64,000 nt of DNA. Origin: Diplosphaera chodatii. Taxonomy: Eukaryota > Chlorophyta > Trebouxiophyceae > Prasiolales > Stichococcaceae. Position 1 is the first letter of the stretch; every line of letters begins with the position of its first letter. The DNA lies in contig JAALGY010000032.1 in NCBI GenBank assembly GCA_032358165.1, positions 434,001 through 498,000 on the forward strand, read 5' to 3'. A program made the position numbers and the translations under genes. The notes under the pieces were generated by a model that saw only the letters and a program-made list of their open reading frames with translations, was not told the DNA's origin and did not search any database. Shown here piece after piece: positions 35,851 to 47,129 of this stretch.

Positions 35851-37380
35851 ATGTCTGGCGGCAACATGCTCACTCTCTGCCTCGCTGCACTGCTGCTGGC
35901 TGCGGCCAGCGGCCCGCCAGCGGTCCAAGGTGAGTGCTTGCTGAGTCACAGATGCGGACCACTGGACTGTATGTGTTTGATTGCAAGTCACGTTGCCCTG
36001 CAGAACGTATACCATGCACCCGATCTGTCTCTTGAAAAATCGATGTAGTGCCATGATCTGCTGGTGGCTGGGCAGGTGCATGGCTGCTGTCAAGCATGTA
36101 GCTTGCAGGTGCCGGAGGCAATGACAGGCCATGCGCTCACGCTCAGCATGCATGAAAGTGAACCGTGGCATGTTTACCTGCTGGTTCTGCCTCTGCAGCT
36201 CAACAAAGCCCGCCTCCACCGAAGAAGCCAACCTCGCCTCCCAAGACGCCAATCGCCAGGGAGACACCCGCTCCAGCTACAGCGGCCTCGGCTGCTGGCG
36301 CCTCGTCCCTGGGATCCCAGAGCGTGCCGCTGAAGGGTGTGCCGTTGCAGGGTGCGCCGCTCATCAAGGGTGTGCCGCCGCTCGTGCCGCTCAAGGCCGG
36401 CCCTGGAGCGCCCATGGAGCCGCCGCCGCCCTCCCCGACGCCGCCACCCGTCCCCCCTGTAGGAGCACCAGTGTCTGGCACACCCGTGAGTCCTGACAGT
36501 CTCGACCACGAGCTCATATGTTCACACCGTCTACAAGTTCTAACTCACGATGACTCACCCACGATCGTGACCACGGCGCATGTGGGAGTGTGACGAGGAG
36601 GGATTAGCATAGATGGACGAGAACCGGATTCACCTATGTTTTGCGGATGCTCACTGCAGTACCGGCAGCACTGCGAGTCGCTTGCCGACTGTGCGACCTT
36701 TCTGGGCCTTGCCGACACGACGGGTTTTGACTGCACCTGCAACTCTGGGAACCCAAGCAACTGCGAAGTTTCTGTGCGTCCTTCCTTCTTGCTGACAACT
36801 CGTCTGCTAAGAGGCAAACTGGCATGGCATGCATGTGGCATATCATCACGCATGTTGTGCCACACTTTCGAGAGGATCGTTCACTGTTATGCATCATGCC
36901 TTGCAGGTCTGCTGCATCACGGGCGAGTTGCTTGCTGTTGCATGTACTGAAGTGCCGCTGAATGCCTGCATGCACATGCAACTGGTCTGAAATGCACAGT
37001 TTGTCATATCTGCATCTGTACTTGATGCTTGATTTGCAGATGCACGGACTGGCCCGGCTTGCACCGAAAGTACTGGTGAGCGACTCACAGCATTCTGCTT
37101 CCTATAAGCCAGCCAGCAGTATTGCACTTGTACACAGAACTGTCGTGTGGACCAGAGGCAGGACGAGGCGGTATTCTGAGTTGGCTTGCTCTGTGTGTGC
37201 AGATTGCTGCGGCACCAAGGTGAGCAATTCTCAAAGACTGCTGGCCTCGCAGGTCTTCACAAACAAACCTGTGAGGCAACCTCGCAGCCACTGCTGCAAG
37301 TACGGTTGGAGGACGAAGTTGTGCTGCTGTGCGTGCAGACCTGCGACACAGACACCGGGGAGTGCAGCTCCTTCTTCTGA
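35851..37380 (+). CDS. Secreted proline-rich, cysteine-rich protein (copy B)
   Basis: Eight exons with matching phases: 35851-35929, 36199-36485, 36660-36773, 36907-36943, 37040-37075, 37203-37219, 37253-37270 and 37339-37380, giving 209 residues. Exon 1 is a signal peptide (NMLTLCLAALLLAAASGPPA). Exon 2 is a Pro-rich stalk with KGVP repeats (VPLKGVPLQGAPLIKGVPP) and a PPPPSPTPPP run. The Cys module comprises YRQHCESLADCATFLGL, GFDCTCNSGNPSNCEVS, VCCITGE, GPACTEST, DCCGTK and TCDTDTGECSSFF. It has about twelve cysteines, including two adjacent pairs, which points to a disulphide-rich extracellular fold. The first three segments have direct counterparts in copy A. The very short exons (17, 18, 36 and 37 bases) are supported by phase and by Cys spacing but need transcript evidence. 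No known family recognised; the stalk resembles algal wall glycoproteins such as pherophorin-type proteins. Confidence 0.72.
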
Positions 37381-37663
37381 GCCACAGAGCGTGCAGGTTA
37401 CAGCTAGAGAGCCAGCACCATTGAGCTGAGCAGCTGATGCCTGGTGTCACGCCTAAGAGCACGTCGCCGAGATTGATTTTGTACGTACACTGGGAACGAT
37501 ATTGGTGTCGCAGTGTCTGGCTAAAAAGGGCGAAATCCATATCTCAGTACACAGAATGCCCGGCCAGCTCCCTTCCCGTCATGTCCACAGCAGCATTACA
37601 GAGGACATGCCGACTGCCACTCGAAACCCCTGGTCATCAAAGTGGGTTGTTGCTAAGACAAGC

Positions 37664-40600
37664 TTAGCCCAGCAGCAGCGCTGCATCGACCGTCGACTGC
37701 CCAGGTGGCGCCACCGCAGCCCACAGCTCCCGATAGGCAGGCAGCTCTGACGGGTCCATCTCGAACTTGAACACCTGCCGCCCAAACTCCTGCGTAGCAG
37801 TCCAAACAACAGACTTGACGCAGATTCGAACTCAGGTTGCAACGAACCGATACCTTTGCAGTGGTAATGCAGGAACCCAACGTAGTTTGCGGCGGACAAT
37901 ACTTCATGCAGAGTGCCTCCCATCCCGTCCTGCTCAACACCAATGCACATGCAAGATTGACCACATGGGAACATCTGAAACTATTCCCTGTTGAGCCTGC
38001 GTCAGTCAATCTGCGCCACCTTGAAACGAACATGGTATTGCCTCCAGTCTTGGCGTGAGCAGCGTACCTGGACATCCAGGAACAGCTGCGTCGTCATCTT
38101 GTCCGTGTCCGAGGCAGCGCCCTCTGCCGGTGCGTCGCCGGCGCCCCTGTGCTTCTTGAGCCGCTTCAGCGAGGACTCAGTCTTTCGGACTGTCTCCAGC
38201 AGGTCTCCAGCCACCGTCTGCACCAGGATAAAGGGTCAGTTTCAGCAGCATTACAGCGTTCCCAGCCATGTGCACACACCTGAAAAAAGTTCAGGGGTAC
38301 CACCACTGGTTTCACAAGCTGACAGCATCCGTGGTAGGTCACATCCACGGGCCAATCGCACAGGCAAGCGTCCGTCAACGATGGAAGCACACACAGCAGC
38401 TGTGCACGCAACAGCAACAACACCTGGAAGCGGCTGCACACGGAGATGATGCAGTCCCGGCACAGTGCCGTGCGCTTCGCCTCCGCTAGTGCCAGCGCGG
38501 CCTGGTGCTCCAGGAAGGAGCTGCGTTACAAGGACACGGTGACAGTCAGCACGGGTGCCAAAGCACATATCGCTGCCCAGTCTGCAAACCCGATTCACAG
38601 CCGCACCGACAGCCACAGCCTGTGCCCGAGCCCCCGCCACCTCACGAGACGAGCTGCCCGTAGGGGGGGCCGAGCATTCCGCAACGCGGCTGTGGCAGTG
38701 CAGTGGCAAACTCGGCAGCAGTGGCACATGGCTCAGATGTGGCCACCTGAGGGGCGCGAGGATGGCGGGGACGTAGTGCGAGGGGCGGGTGGGCGCGGGC
38801 CGGGCCACCATCCGATAGGTGGTGCTGATGCCGCGCACGTGCTTCAGAGCGGCCGCACACCGCTCTGCATGCGACCAGTGCTTCCAATCAACCAAGTGGT
38901 TCCGCACACAGGCATCGCTCTGACCAGGGCCATGCTCGGTCATCATGCAGAACCCAAACGCAAGCTGCAGTACATGCCGCTGCTGTTCCGCTTGCCATCA
39001 CAGCGGAAGCCACACGGTAGGCAAGCTGCCGGACGCACCTGCCAAGCCCTCCGTCGCTGCGGCGATCAATGGTGTGGAGGCGGCTGAGACGCCAGCTGCC
39101 GAGGACCGCCATGCTGTGGCTGCTGACTCGTGCACCTGGTCAATCACGCAGACGAAGGTCGTCAGTAGCTGGTGCATGTGAGGGAGCTCGTGCATCATGG
39201 TGCGGTGGCTCCCAATTGACGCCAGAACCTCCACCAGACCAAGCGGTGCTGAGCAAGCGGCCGAGCTGCATGACAGGGCGCTGCATCTGCGCCTCAGAAA
39301 CCCTGATTTGCACAGCAGGCACAGAGCACAGGATGCATCGAGTGCAGCGCAGCAACCGTCTGGGCATGTGCGGCATGCCACCTGGCTGGGCAGGAAGGAG
39401 AGGGCAGCCGTCAGCTGCTGTGCATAGGCGCCACCAAGCCAGTCTGCAAGCGCGTCTGCGTCTGCCGCCGCCAGGGTCAGCTGCTCTGCTGTAGCCGACT
39501 TCCCCCACCCGGCTGCCTGGATAGGAAGCACCACGCACTGTGCTCCCCCCTTGTGCAAGGGCACACCTGGTAAGGCAGAAGGGCTCCTAACAGAACCGTC
39601 AGTCGTATGTCGCCTGCTTCTGGGGGTCAGCCTACTGATTCTGCACTTGCCTGCTGACCGTCTGCGCCGCCGTCTGTGGGCGGCCCGACCCCGCTGCCGA
39701 GCCAGCCGGCGTAGCGGGCCACCAGCTGCAGCGCCAACCGCGTGAACTTGTCGGCCAGCGGCCGCAGGAACACATCCGCCGCGAGACACCGCCGCAGGCT
39801 GGTGACAAGCACGGCGCTGGCCTGGCGCAGCAGACACGGGGGTCGCATCCGTCCAGCATCTCGGTTGTGGGTCACGCCAGGATGTGAACCATACTGGAGC
39901 GACCCATGTGCATGTATGTATGCTGTGCAGCCTCGCGTCAAGAGTGAGTGGCAGGGCAGCACTTGCAGCTGCAAGACCCGGCTTGATCTTGGCTTCGAAT
40001 GCAGGTTCAGCCAAGTATATGGATGAACAAGCCAACTTACCTGGAGCTGCAACGCTGGTCCGCCCGCTGGCTGCTGTTCTGACGCTGCTGCCTCGAGGCC
40101 ATCTTCCGACACCACAGTGTCCAGCCCAGCAGCAATCTCCTGCAGCGCACTTCCAAATGCTGTTTGCCTGACCCGCATGGACATTGGAGCTGTCACTAAT
40201 CCACACAGCTGTGTTCCTGAAGCCACTTTTTCCCAGCCGAGACATGCACACAGCAGCAGTGGATGCAAGAGTTTAGGGTTTATGATAGTCCCTCTGCTGT
40301 GCACCTGGAAGCGCAGTGAGAAGTACACCGACAGATTCCAGCGCCGCAGGAAGCCAGACACGGCAGGCGCTGCTCTGAAGGCAACCAGCTGCCGCTGTGT
40401 GCGTATGTGCTCCTGTTTGGGATGAAACCATCTGGTGAGCTCCCTGAACACTGCGGCACTGGAAACCCTGCTGAGAGCAGGACGCGGGGTATGCAGAGCA
40501 CTGCAGGGGGTCTGTGCAGCGGCCAGGTGTGTTCCACCAGGCCATGCAGCTGCAATGCGCTGCAGCCACCTGCTCTAGGCGCTCCAGGAAACTGAGGGCC

Positions 40601-43370
40601 GCTGTGTAGTTGGCCAGGAAGGCTGCAGGCACGCCAGGAGAGAAGGCGCCTGCGATCAGTTGACATGGAAATTCGCACAATATGATGTCGTTGACAATGG
40701 ACGCATCTCAGGCAGTATGAATTTTGGGTATGGGCACAGCGTGCCAGGGCTAAGCAACGCTGGGAGCGGCACCTGGCAGCGCCTTGCTGACGGCCTCCTC
40801 CACCTCCGGCATGAGCGAGCCGCCGAGGAAGTCGAAGGCATGGAGCCCGGAAGCAGGCGCCATGACGGCCGCCAGCAGCTCCCCCATGTCCCGCTGCACG
40901 CCATCCGCAACGGCTGCCAGCACCTGCAACATACGCAAACAGTGTGCTGCCGCGCATGTCCCGCATGCAATTTCATGCCAGCCAGGGTTACTGCAGCGTC
41001 TGCCATGCACCGAGATCCTACAGGATGCAGACCGAGGCCATCTGCGGTTGTGCCAGTTCTCCAAGGTCGAGGCTGCAAAGGTGTGACACCAGATGAGGAC
41101 AGCCCGCACCGCCAGGAGCTAATCACCTTGGGAAGCGCATCGGGGCTGGAGCGCATCCCGCCACCCTGCCCACCCTGCAGGGCTGCCGCAACCAGCGGCA
41201 CCGCCAGAGACCGCCGCACGACCGCCTGGAAACCAACCGAGAGCATGCGTTCGACAACCACGAGACGCATGTCATCATCACAGGCCGTGTTTCGAGACGG
41301 CTGTGCTGCAGCCGGCGGCGCCTGCAGAACATGCAGGCCACCTGCGCGCCGTCTGCATCTCCGACGGACGAGTAGGCGTGCAGAGCGTGGCCCAACGCCG
41401 AGGTGCTGCGGGCCGCCAGAGCCGCCGCGAGGCCCTCTGCCAGGCGCCCCTGCAGCAGGACGCACACTTTCAGGGACGATGCAGCATGGGGCACACCAGC
41501 GATGCCGCTGCTGGTGTTTGCAGCAAGTCGGGCCTATGTGGGGTCGGGGCGCCCGGACACAGCAGCCAGCATACAGCGCGTACCCACAGCTCACCTGCAG
41601 TGCGGAGGCGGCAGCTGTCATGCGCGGCTGCAGCGTCGCGATGAAGGGCAGGTCGGCGCCCCGTGCCGCGTAGAACTGCAGGCGGCTGACCTGCAGGGAT
41701 GCAGGTTGCAGGGGCGTCGCGGTCTCTGGTTGCTATTGCTGGATGGCAGGTGACAAGATGGCTGACCCTGTGCAGACACCAGCACAGCAGGCTGCAACAT
41801 GCGGGCGGCATGCACGAGTCGCTCCTGCTGACTGTCAATCAAGCGTCCTGCACAGCCCGAGGTCCCGTCACGAGCATCCCAAGGGCTGCGGCTGGCGGCT
41901 ATGAGCACCTCGCTGGCGACGCGCTCGTACAGGCGCACGCGAGCGTCCAGGTCCGCCTCGCCGCTGCCGCCGCTTCCTGCTGCCCCGCCGCCATCTGCCG
42001 CCTCCACCTCGTCCAGCAGCTTTTCCACCTGCACAATGCCCATCCGACTTGCCATTGACACTGCGATATCCTCTGTCGCCACGCTGCAGCAGCTGCTGCA
42101 GATCAGCCCTGTCACCTCCTGGAGCGCGTCAAGCAGTCTGGTGCACACACATAGCGAGTCCTGCTGCGGGCTCCCACAAAACAGCCATCGGCAGTATGTG
42201 GGCTGCGCTGACCTTGGACATCACGTGCGCAGTGTCCTGCATCAGCTCCAGCATTGCACGGGCGGCCGCGATGTCCGCCCGCCGCTGGAGCCCACCCTGT
42301 ATGGCCTCCAGCTCAGCACCGACCGCGGATGCCACATCACCCAGCTGCTCCTGCGCCAGTCAAACCCATGGCTTACGAGTGTGCTACCCTTTGCGGTTGG
42401 CATTCTTCGTCACGAAGGAAGGCGATGACTTTTCAGCAGCATCCCATGCAGCATAGCTCCACCACGGCTTTCGGTCGCCAGCAGGACGGTGGCTGGCGCT
42501 GCTGTACCACCTGCTCGCACTGCACTCCTTCATTTGTGCTGCGGTAGGCTGTTGATGGTACAGCTGCAATGCAGGGTATACCTTTAGGTCGCCCAGCGGC
42601 CGCTGCATGCGCGCGACGGCGCCATCCACGTTGACCAGCTGCGTGCTGAGGCTGACGAAGTCCGCATAATCCTCGTTGATGACCTCCACCAACTGCGCGC
42701 GCAGAGACTCGCCAAGTGACTGACTGCTTCATGCTGCAATGGGTTGCTGCAAGTGTGTCGTGTGATGTCGGACTGACATGGTGGAGCAGGCTGCGTGTCA
42801 GCTGGAGGCGCCACTTTGACAGGTATGAGCAGTGCAGACCTTGAGCTTCAACGTAGACAGGTGGTTCTCCAGCTCGCTGCTAAGCGTCTCCAGTGGCACC
42901 TGTATGGAGTTCCACAAGCAATCCTGTGTTACAGTGGTTGTCAGCAGGCTATGTAACGCCTCTCCAGCAGCTCAATGGAAGGCCACAGCCATGGTCAGCA
43001 TGTGTCTGCCAACAGTCTCGGCCACATACGTATCGCCGCAGGTCAGCGATGAAGGCGGTGGCGTCAAAGTCGGGCGACAAAAACGCCTCAGGGCGGAACC
43101 AGTGCGGCTGGCTTGCAGCGTCGCCCGTGTGCGGCGTCAGCACCTCCACCTGGACGCAGTGCAGCAAACCTGGAATCGAGACAACGGTGAAAACTGTCGC
43201 AGACGGCACGGCTCAGCAGGTGCTCAGGTCCAGGCTGCAAACAGCCGGACGCTTACTACGCTTTGCGGCACAAGCATGGCGTGCTGTTGCCGTGTCAAGC
43301 CCGCGTGCACCTGTGCTTCGGCGAGCGGACCCGAGTGTGGCACCTCGCCGGCCACAGCCACTGCTGCCAT
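37664..43370 (-). CDS. COG2: Conserved oligomeric Golgi complex subunit 2
   Basis: Subunit of the COG tether that guides vesicles within the Golgi. The start is at 43370 (MAAVAVAGEVPHSGPLAEAQ, exon 43370-43311). Exon 43149-43030 has the family hallmark PHWFRPEAFLSPDFDATAFI followed by ADLRRY. Then come VPLETLSSELENHLSTLK (about 42900), LVEVINEDYADFVSLSTQLV with NVDGAVARMQRPLGDLK (about 42690-42590), LELMQDTAHVMSKV, a low-complexity Gly/Ser insert, and FIATLQPRMTAAASALQ. The later C-terminal domain includes FDFLGGSLMPEVEEAVSKAL, WFHPKQEHIRTQRQLVAFRA, FLRPLADKFTRLALQLVARY and LLETVRKTESSLKRLKKH. The last exon reads EFGRQVFKFEMDPSELPAYR and ends VDAALLG, stop 37664-37666. A TGTAA polyadenylation-type word follows at 37600-37596. 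The gene has well over ten exons; not every border was fixed. Long unspliced antisense frames across it are not genes. Confidence 0.93.
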
Positions 43371-44413
43371 GGCGGCAGCGCACCGTGCGGACCCCTCCGC
43401 CGGAGGATCTGATCCGCAGATGGCTTATCAACTACAGGGTTATTCCATCATAGCCCTAATTCCTTCTTTCCGCAGCGCCCCTCCTCCAGTTCCCTCTCGG
43501 CAGCCTGCCCGACTGCACACAGAGTGCGCATGCACCAGATGCAACCTTTCAAGCAGATATGCTGGCAGTGGTTTTGTGACTTTGTGACGGGACATGCAAA
43601 GCATCAAGATGAGTCGCTCAGCAAGCGCTCATGATGACGATGAGGCGCTCAGGAAAGCCTGTGAACCACATCAAGCTTCCGATCTAACACCTGCTGATGG
43701 CAACAACCTGCTCGTCTTTTGTGAAGCTCTGATCGTGATGCTATCTGATGAGTTGTCAACGCCACGACTGGTCTCGAACCTGCCAACCTAATGAACAAGG
43801 GATCAACAGCAGGTGCACAACCTTGGCTGTGCTTCATGCTCACATTTCTCACTCTCTTCAGCAGCAGAATCCTACGAACAGTACAGTTGCAGGATTCCTG
43901 TTTCCTGACGTGAGATCGCAGGGTTTAGTGCGCCCGTGTCGTAAGCTGTGCACGTGCCGCTACAGGCCCGCCACCGATGCCGACGGTCTGAATCTCGCAG
44001 TCACAACAAGCTCGACACTCTCATGTTAGCAGTCAAGACGCGCATGAACTGCTGTGGATTCGGGTGAGTCCTGTCCTGCGGTTGCATGTGTGTTGACCTC
44101 CTGCACGTGCAGCGTATGCATGCATGCCTGGTAATGCATGCAGCGGGTCGATCCGGGTCTCTGTTGCATAGCCTGCGACATAGCAGCCCGATCCACGCGA
44201 ATTATCTGGCATGAAGCCTGCGCGGCACCAGCAATCCAGCAGATCAACAGTACGCTGCAGACGGTTAGAACCGCTTAGAACGAATCTAGAGTGTCTCAAG
44301 TGCCTTACCAAACAAGTAACGATTATCCTCTCGGCGCTCTCGCCGCCCGGCGCGGCCATTCAGGCGTCCCGAAGTTAAACGATGGACAATAGGTTTCGAT
44401 GCAATATTAAGTC
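43371..44413. other. Divergent 5' spacer, COG2 / quinone reductase
   Basis: Promoters of both genes should lie here. TGCATGCA words cluster at 44115-44145. No exon was supported. An upstream first exon of the reductase gene may be hidden here, because the frame at 44452 is preceded by an acceptor-like CACTGCAG. Confidence 0.5.
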
Positions 44414-46181
44414 ATGAGACCTGAGAGCCCAACAAAGAGTACCCACTGCAGGTCCAAGAAGCACAACAAGGTCGCCCAGGGGAATCCCGTCGCCAAGCCG
44501 CCCGCCGCAGCCCCCAAGCCCGCCGCAGCAGCCACCCCTGCAGCGGCGCCTACACCTGTCGCAGCGCCCGTCCCTGCCCCCGCCCCTGCCGCTCAGCCAG
44601 CAGCAACCACACCGTCCAGCACCATGGCGACCACCGCATCCACCGGAACTTGCAAGATCGCCGTGATCTACTACTCCACCTACGGCCACATTGCCCAGGT
44701 GTGAGGCGGCCTGAGTGCTGACATGATGGCAAGGCTGTGGATGGACCATGCATCAATGCGATATGCTGCAGCATGTATTTGCAGACGAGCTTGGCCTCTG
44801 AGCTCATTCAACTGACAAAAACATGCAGCTCGCCAAGAAGGAGCTGGAGGGCGCCCTGTCGGTGGACGGAGTCGAGGCCACGCTGCTGCGGGTGCGCCGA
44901 CTGATGATGCCTACTGTTTGGGCCCATCACAGCTGAGCTTTGTGCAGATCGCACATGTTGTGAGTGTCACAGCATAGATTGTTCACATGTGTGGCTGTCA
45001 GCCTATTTTCAGCGTCTGAGATCGTCCTGACACGCTCATGCCTGCAGATCCCGGAGACGCTGCCGCCGGCGGTGCTGGAGAAGATGCACGCCCCCGGCCC
45101 CGACACCTCCATCCCCGAGATCGACGTGCACGACCTCCCCAACTACGACGGCTTCCTGATCGGCTTCCCCACCCGGTGCGGTCCACTGCACCTCTGCAGC
45201 TCTGTCTTGCCCATCGCTATGCAGCACCCTGTTCCTCACTGAAGAGTCACAGCAGCTCAGCAGATGTATGCAGCTCTGCTTCATGTAACAACTACAGCAA
45301 CGAATGTGCCATTGCTGCCGTGCCCTGATGTGTCACACGCCTGCGCTGCAGGTACGGCATGCCCGCCGCGCAGTTCAAGGCGCTGTGGGACGCGACGGGC
45401 GGCCTGTGGCAGAAGGGCGCCCTGGCCGGCAAGCCTGTGGGCGTGTTCTTTTCCACCGCCAGCCAGGGCGGCGGGCAGGAGACCACCGCGTTCACCTGTG
45501 AGTCCCACCTGCACGTGCTGCAGTTCTGTGCAGTGCTGACATACCCTCCAGTCTCGCACCCTGGCGCAGCTTCTTGCTGAACCAGATTGCTGCGGTTATC
45601 ATCCAGTGCATGCAGCCAGGTTCACACGTGTGCTGCTGATGTTGGCTGTCTGTGGGTGTGCACAGCCGTCACGCAGTTCACGCACCACGGCATGGTGTTT
45701 GTGCCGCTGGGCTACACGGTGCCAAACGGCCTGCAGTTTGGCCTGGACGAGGTTCAGGTAAGCTGCGATCCAAGTGCTGTGCTTCGGACTTGCAACGTCA
45801 CGTGCATCTCTGCAGTATGGTCGACCCGTCGTGCTTCTGATGTCACACTGACATTTGAAGCGGGTGCTGTCTTGGCACCACAGGGTGGCTCCCCATGGGG
45901 CGCGGGCACCTTTGCTGGCCCAACTGGCGCGCGCCAGCCAAGCGAGATTGGTGAGCTGTCTTGAGAATACCTGCTCGATGCTTGCCATGGACTGCACCCT
46001 GATGTTGCGACCACCTCAAACACGGTAGACGCGCTATGCTGTTCGCTTCAATCTACTGATACAAAGGCGAGCGTGGTGCACCAGATGATGACGAAGCATG
46101 CTTGTGATGTCTGCAGAACTGACGACCGCGCAGCACCAGGGCAAGTGGTTCGCGACCATCGCCAAGAAACTGGCAGTCTGA
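44414..46181 (+). CDS. WrbA-type NAD(P)H:quinone reductase (flavodoxin-like)
   Basis: FMN-binding enzyme that reduces quinones by two electrons, protecting against redox cycling. The WrbA core begins at [20 protein letters not shown] (ATG 44624), with the FMN phosphate loop [10 protein letters not shown]. It continues over introns with [125 protein letters not shown] and [20 protein letters not shown], stop 46179-46181. All typical family signatures are present. Upstream lies an extra in-frame region of about 70 residues, basic and then Ala/Pro rich ([12 protein letters not shown], then [13 protein letters not shown]). Whether it starts at ATG 44414 or is spliced from a further 5' exon at 44452 is open. 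It could be a flexible anchor or a targeting piece. Confidence 0.93.
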
Positions 46182-47129
46182 TCAGTGTTGGAAAGCAACA
46201 GCTGCGAGGATGGGGACTTGCAAGTGCAGCGCAGCACTCAAAAGTTGAGCATGAATTTCATTATTGCGTCGATCCCCCCAGCCCAGATTGCATCACGTCT
46301 GCATTTGCTCAGCAGTTTGGTAGTTCTCAGCATACACAGCACTAACACTACTGCCGCCAAGGAGTATCCGACATTTGGATTTCATTCGTTTGTGGTATGT
46401 CTTCACGGTGATGCAGCTGAATGGTCAAGCCTTATATTAGCTGACGAGGCTGCGGGCCGTTGTCAGCTCCCACTTACATCGAGCTGCCCAAGTCATTGGC
46501 AATTTCGCTCGCTAGATCGTTACCAGTTCAGCTGTTCATCACTGACTACTGAAAGGCAAGGCTCCCATGAAGGAGATTCCTATCATGCTTTGTAGTTGGC
46601 AGGATACCGTACAGGCAGCCGGGCGGAAGGACAACATCAGCTGCCGAGTGTAGGCAGGCAACTGAATATATTGCACTTTGCAGATGCAAGACGAGACATT
46701 CATTGTGACCATCGGGTTCAGCCTTGCAGTTGTAGGTTCGGTGTCGTCTGCCATCCAGCCATCTTGCACGCCGGTTGGCAGCATGTCCAAGTGTTCTGCA
46801 CAGCATTGCGCTCTGGTGGTAATGCGACCTACGTGCGATTGCTCGCTGCGTTGCTCAGACAAATTCACCGTCAAATCCCAGGGATTGATGCGGCTTGCCA
46901 ATTGGGACATCACTGTCGGGATCAGAAACATATGTCTGGCAGTTGCCCTGAAGCCGATGGAAAGTCACAGGTGCAGCAGGACTCAAAGGGTGTGCGTAGC
47001 ATGTTACGGCATTCCGCGGATTCGCAGTAACGTCTCAGAAAGCTGTGATCTCAAGCACTCAAGCAGAACTGAATTATACACATCGACTCGCGACTTTTGT
47101 ACCCGTCACAGCGTCAGCAGCCAGCCACA
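46182..47129. other. Spacer with no gene seen
   Basis: About 950 bases of lower GC content between the quinone reductase and the first dehydrogenase copy. It must contain the promoter of the latter. Several short open frames exist, but none has exon-like codon use or a phase-matched partner. Confidence 0.55.

Noticed and set aside
38998..40251. Minus-strand unspliced open frame of 417 codons
   Set aside because: It reads through introns of COG2. Only short parts match the COG2 exons, and the rest lacks exon-like codon use.
40660..41673. Plus-strand open frame of 337 codons
   Set aside because: Antisense to COG2 exons; an open antisense frame is expected from GC-rich third positions.
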